7,554 nt of DNA from an uncultured Acidimicrobiaceae bacterium. Its GTDB lineage: Bacteria; Actinomycetota; Acidimicrobiia; Acidimicrobiales; Microtrichaceae. The notes beneath the pieces are model-generated. The model did no database searches, had not been told where the DNA came from, and worked only from the letters and a program-made list of their open reading frames with translations. Location of the stretch: assembly GCA_937868025.1 (NCBI GenBank), contig CALMLJ010000642.1:1-7554 (forward strand), written 5' to 3'. The translations under genes and the position numbers were made by a program. Within the stretch, counting starts at the first letter, position 1. Every line of letters starts with the position of its first letter. This document shows, one piece after another, positions 6,032 through 7,554 of this stretch.

Positions 6032-6405
6032 GATGGTCCTCCGGTCGGGTTCTGGCGTGTGGGTGGTGGTTCGGGTCGAACGTCGTCGGGCATGGTCGCC
6101 AGCACGTCGTCGAGGCGGCGGTACCGCGCTTCGGCCTGACGCCGGTAGCGCTCGATCCATTTGGTCATGAGATCGAAGACCTCCGCCTCGAGGTGGACGG
6201 GTCGGCGTTGCGCCTCCCGGCCCTTGGTGACGAGGCCCGCATCCTCGAGCACCTTGAGGTGCTTGGACACGGCTTGGAGCGAGACGTCGTACGGCGCTGC
6301 CAACTCGTTGACGGTGGCATCGCCGTCGGCCAACCGCGCCACCAGGTCGCGGCGGATCGGGTCGGCCAGGGCCGAGAACACCTTCGAGAGTGGGTCTGCC
6401 GACAT
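6028..6405 (-). CDS. ArsR-family winged-helix repressor
   Basis: This 125-residue dimeric-type DNA-binding regulator has LSKVFSALADPIRRDLVARL (6-25) as the first helices, the helix-turn-helix in TVNELAAPYDVSLQAVSKHLKVLEDAGLV (31-59), and the wing VTKGREAQRRPVHLE (59-73). A dimerisation helix follows (FDLMTKWIERYRRQAEARYRRL), then a Pro-rich tail from about residue 107. The metal-binding motif ELCVCDL of metal-sensing members is absent and the protein has no cysteine, so it is unlikely to sense metal through thiolates. A good Shine-Dalgarno (AAGGAG, 7 nt before the ATG) sets the start. It is the first gene of a unit with the SRPBCC gene and is almost certainly autoregulated through the two palindromes upstream. 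Confidence 0.94.
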   Translation of the reverse strand: MSADPLSKVFSALADPIRRDLVARLADGDATVNELAAPYDVSLQAVSKHLKVLEDAGLVTKGREAQRRPVHLEAEVFDLMTKWIERYRRQAEARYRRLDDVLATMPDDVRPEPPPTRQNPTGGPS

Positions 6406-6416
6406 CGTCGAGCTCC

Positions 6417-6440
6417 TTGTTCAACCTCTTGGTTGAACAA
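6417..6440. promoter_or_regulatory. Operator O1 of the arsR operon
   Basis: This is a perfect palindrome: TTGTTCAACC (6417-6426) and GGTTGAACAA (6431-6440) around the centre TCTT. It covers the downstream end of the -10 and the expected transcription start of arsR, and ends next to the Shine-Dalgarno. The inner core (TCAACC, 4 nt, GGTTGA) recurs in O2. Bound ArsR would block initiation. Confidence 0.85.
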
Positions 6441-6468
6441 GGTACGACGGGTCCTCGTGCATTGTCAA
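6439..6468 (-). promoter_or_regulatory. Housekeeping-sigma promoter of arsR-SRPBCC
   Basis: Read on the minus strand, TTGACA (6468-6463) is a perfect -35 and TACCTT (6444-6439) is a good -10, separated by 18 bp. Transcription should start near 6432, leaving a leader of roughly 25-30 nt that contains the AAGGAG site. O2 covers the -35, and O1 overlaps the -10 and the start point. Confidence 0.8.
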
Positions 6469-6484
6469 CCACTTGGTTGAACAA
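6465..6484. promoter_or_regulatory. Operator O2 of the arsR operon
   Basis: The core TCAACC (6465-6470), centre ACTT and GGTTGA (6475-6480) form a perfect 6-bp-arm palindrome that continues into AACAA to 6484. It matches 6421-6440 of O1 at 19 of 20 bases in direct orientation. The left flank has diverged to ATTG, which creates the perfect -35 TTGACA on the minus strand. The centre-to-centre distance from O1 is 44 bp, close to four helical turns. Confidence 0.8.
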
Positions 6485-6519
6485 CCCGTCGTCGACGTCG
6501 AACTGGCGGCCACACCCGT

Positions 6520-7554
6520 TCACTCGGGCAGCGTGGGCATGCTCCAGCCCTGATCGCGGCCCAGCATCACCGCCCGTCCGAGGGCGTCACCACCGAACCG
6601 TTCCCGCACATCGTCGAGGACGTCGTCGAGCGCGTTGCCGCTGCGCCGGCCGAAGGGCAGCTCCAGCTGCGTGACGTCGCCGTCGTCGAGATTGGCGAGA
6701 GCGACCCCGAGCAACGTGATCCCCCGCTCCGCGATCATCGGCCCGGCGTCCGCCAGCAGGGCCCGGAGCGCCTCGAGGATCGTGTCGGTGTGCGACGTCG
6801 ACTCGGCGAGGGTGTGCGAGCGCGTCGCCCGCGTGAAGTCGGAGAACCGGAGCCGAAGCACCACGGTCCGGGCCAGCCGGTCGGCGTCACGCAGACGGCG
6901 GGTCACCCGATCGACCAGACCCACGAGCGTGGTGTCGAGCTCGCCGAGCGAAGGATTGGAGCGACCGAGGGCACGCTGCGAGCCGATCGACCGCCGCCGA
7001 CGGCCCGTCTGAACCGACCGGTGGTCCCGGTTGTGGGCGAGCGCGTGGAGATGCCGCCCGGCGTGACCACCGAGCATGGCGACCAGCGCCGATTCCGGGA
7101 TGCGCGCCACCTGGGCCACGGTCGTGATCCCCCGCTCGTGCAGCTTCTCCGCCGTCTTGGGACCGACACCCCACAGGCGCTCGACGGGGAGCGGGTGGAG
7201 GAAGTCGAGCTCGCCCCCGTTCGGCACCACGAGGAGCCCGTCGGGCTTGCCGACGGCGCTCGCCACCTTGGCCAGGAACTTCGTGGACGCGACGCCCACC
7301 GTGATCGAGAGCCCGACCTCGTCCCGCACCTGCCGGCGCAGACGGACTGCGATCTCGACCGGTGTGCCCGACACCCGCCGGAGCCCACCCACGTCGAGGA
7401 AGGCCTCGTCGATCGAAATGCCCTCGACGAAGGGCGTCGTCCGCTCGAAGACGGAGAACACGGCCCGGCTCGCCTCGACGTACGCCGAGAAACGCGGTGG
7501 GACGACCACCACCTGCGGACACAGCGCCCTCGCCTGCGAGCCGCCCATCGCACC
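6520..7554 (-). CDS. dinB: DNA polymerase IV (DinB), N-terminus cut by window end
   Basis: This is a Y-family translesion polymerase. The 344 residues seen here run to the TGA at 6522-6520; the gene continues beyond the window, so roughly the first 60 residues, with the first catalytic Asp and the steric gate, are missing. Numbering from the window edge, the visible parts are AMGGSQARALCP (2-13), the palm catalytic motif SIDEAFLDV (47-55) with Asp49/Glu50, GVASTKFLAKVAS (87-99), KPDGL, the thumb helix-hairpin-helix LWGVGPKTAEKLHERGITT (from 127), and a little-finger domain. QLELPF (296-301) is a sliding-clamp-binding motif lying 43 residues before the end. The intact SIDEA motif argues against the inactive relative ImuB. 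It is an independent gene upstream of arsR on the same strand, separated by 114 bp that hold the arsR promoter. No DinB promoter or SOS box is visible, since its 5' end is outside. Confidence 0.95.
   Translation of the reverse strand, partial: GAMGGSQARALCPQVVVVPPRFSAYVEASRAVFSVFERTTPFVEGISIDEAFLDVGGLRRVSGTPVEIAVRLRRQVRDEVGLSITVGVASTKFLAKVASAVGKPDGLLVVPNGGELDFLHPLPVERLWGVGPKTAEKLHERGITTVAQVARIPESALVAMLGGHAGRHLHALAHNRDHRSVQTGRRRRSIGSQRALGRSNPSLGELDTTLVGLVDRVTRRLRDADRLARTVVLRLRFSDFTRATRSHTLAESTSHTDTILEALRALLADAGPMIAERGITLLGVALANLDDGDVTQLELPFGRRSGNALDDVLDDVRERFGGDALGRAVMLGRDQGWSMPTLPE

Noticed and set aside
6032..6523. Upstream extension of the SRPBCC frame
   Set aside because: It overlaps arsR in another frame and reads as a shadow; GGAGGA and the ATGA overlap fix the start at 6031.
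1..7554. Mobile element, CRISPR array, toxin-antitoxin or defence system
   Set aside because: No transposase, integrase, direct-repeat array, nuclease or paired small toxin genes are visible. Composition looks uniform.

Overview
The window is high-GC bacterial chromosome with tightly packed genes, GC-rich third codon positions and actinobacterial-style proteins (a DinB with an internal QLELPF clamp motif, an RhlG-like SDR, a lipoprotein version of the SGNH domain often fused to acyltransferases). An actinobacterium, plausibly of the Acidimicrobiia, fits best. This is inferred from style and is not proven. No mobile element, CRISPR array, tRNA or rRNA was seen.

Layout: (1) 1-384 (+), the 3' part of an unrecognised gene. 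(2) 431-1240 (+), a standalone SGNH-hydrolase-like lipoprotein. (3) 1305-2375 (+), a class-II-like histone deacetylase/acetylpolyamine amidohydrolase. Its stop lies 9 bp from that of (4) 2385-3374 (-), a Gfo/Idh/MocA oxidoreductase. (5) 3408-4217 (+), an SDR dehydrogenase divergent from (4) across only 33 bp. (6) 4249-5475 (-), a cytochrome P450. (7) 5543-6031 (-), an SRPBCC/AHSA1 protein, translationally coupled to (8) 6028-6405 (-), an ArsR-type repressor. (9) 6520-7554 (-), the C-terminal 344 residues of DNA polymerase IV, cut by the window end.

The main content beyond the gene list is regulatory. The arsR-SRPBCC pair has Shine-Dalgarno sites, a perfect -35 (TTGACA), a -10 (TACCTT) and two near-identical palindromic operators 44 bp apart that cover both promoter elements. 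This is a clear autoregulated switch. The other five genes with visible starts lack a convincing Shine-Dalgarno and instead carry a -10-like hexamer (TANNNT in four, CAGGAT in the P450) ending 6-7 nt before the ATG, as expected for leaderless mRNAs. The P450 start codon lies inside a perfect 15-bp inverted repeat, the most unusual structure here.

The enzymes (deacetylase, Gfo/Idh/MocA, SDR, P450) are generic small-molecule catabolic or tailoring enzymes. The sequence does not show that they form one pathway, and I found no wholly novel multigene system.
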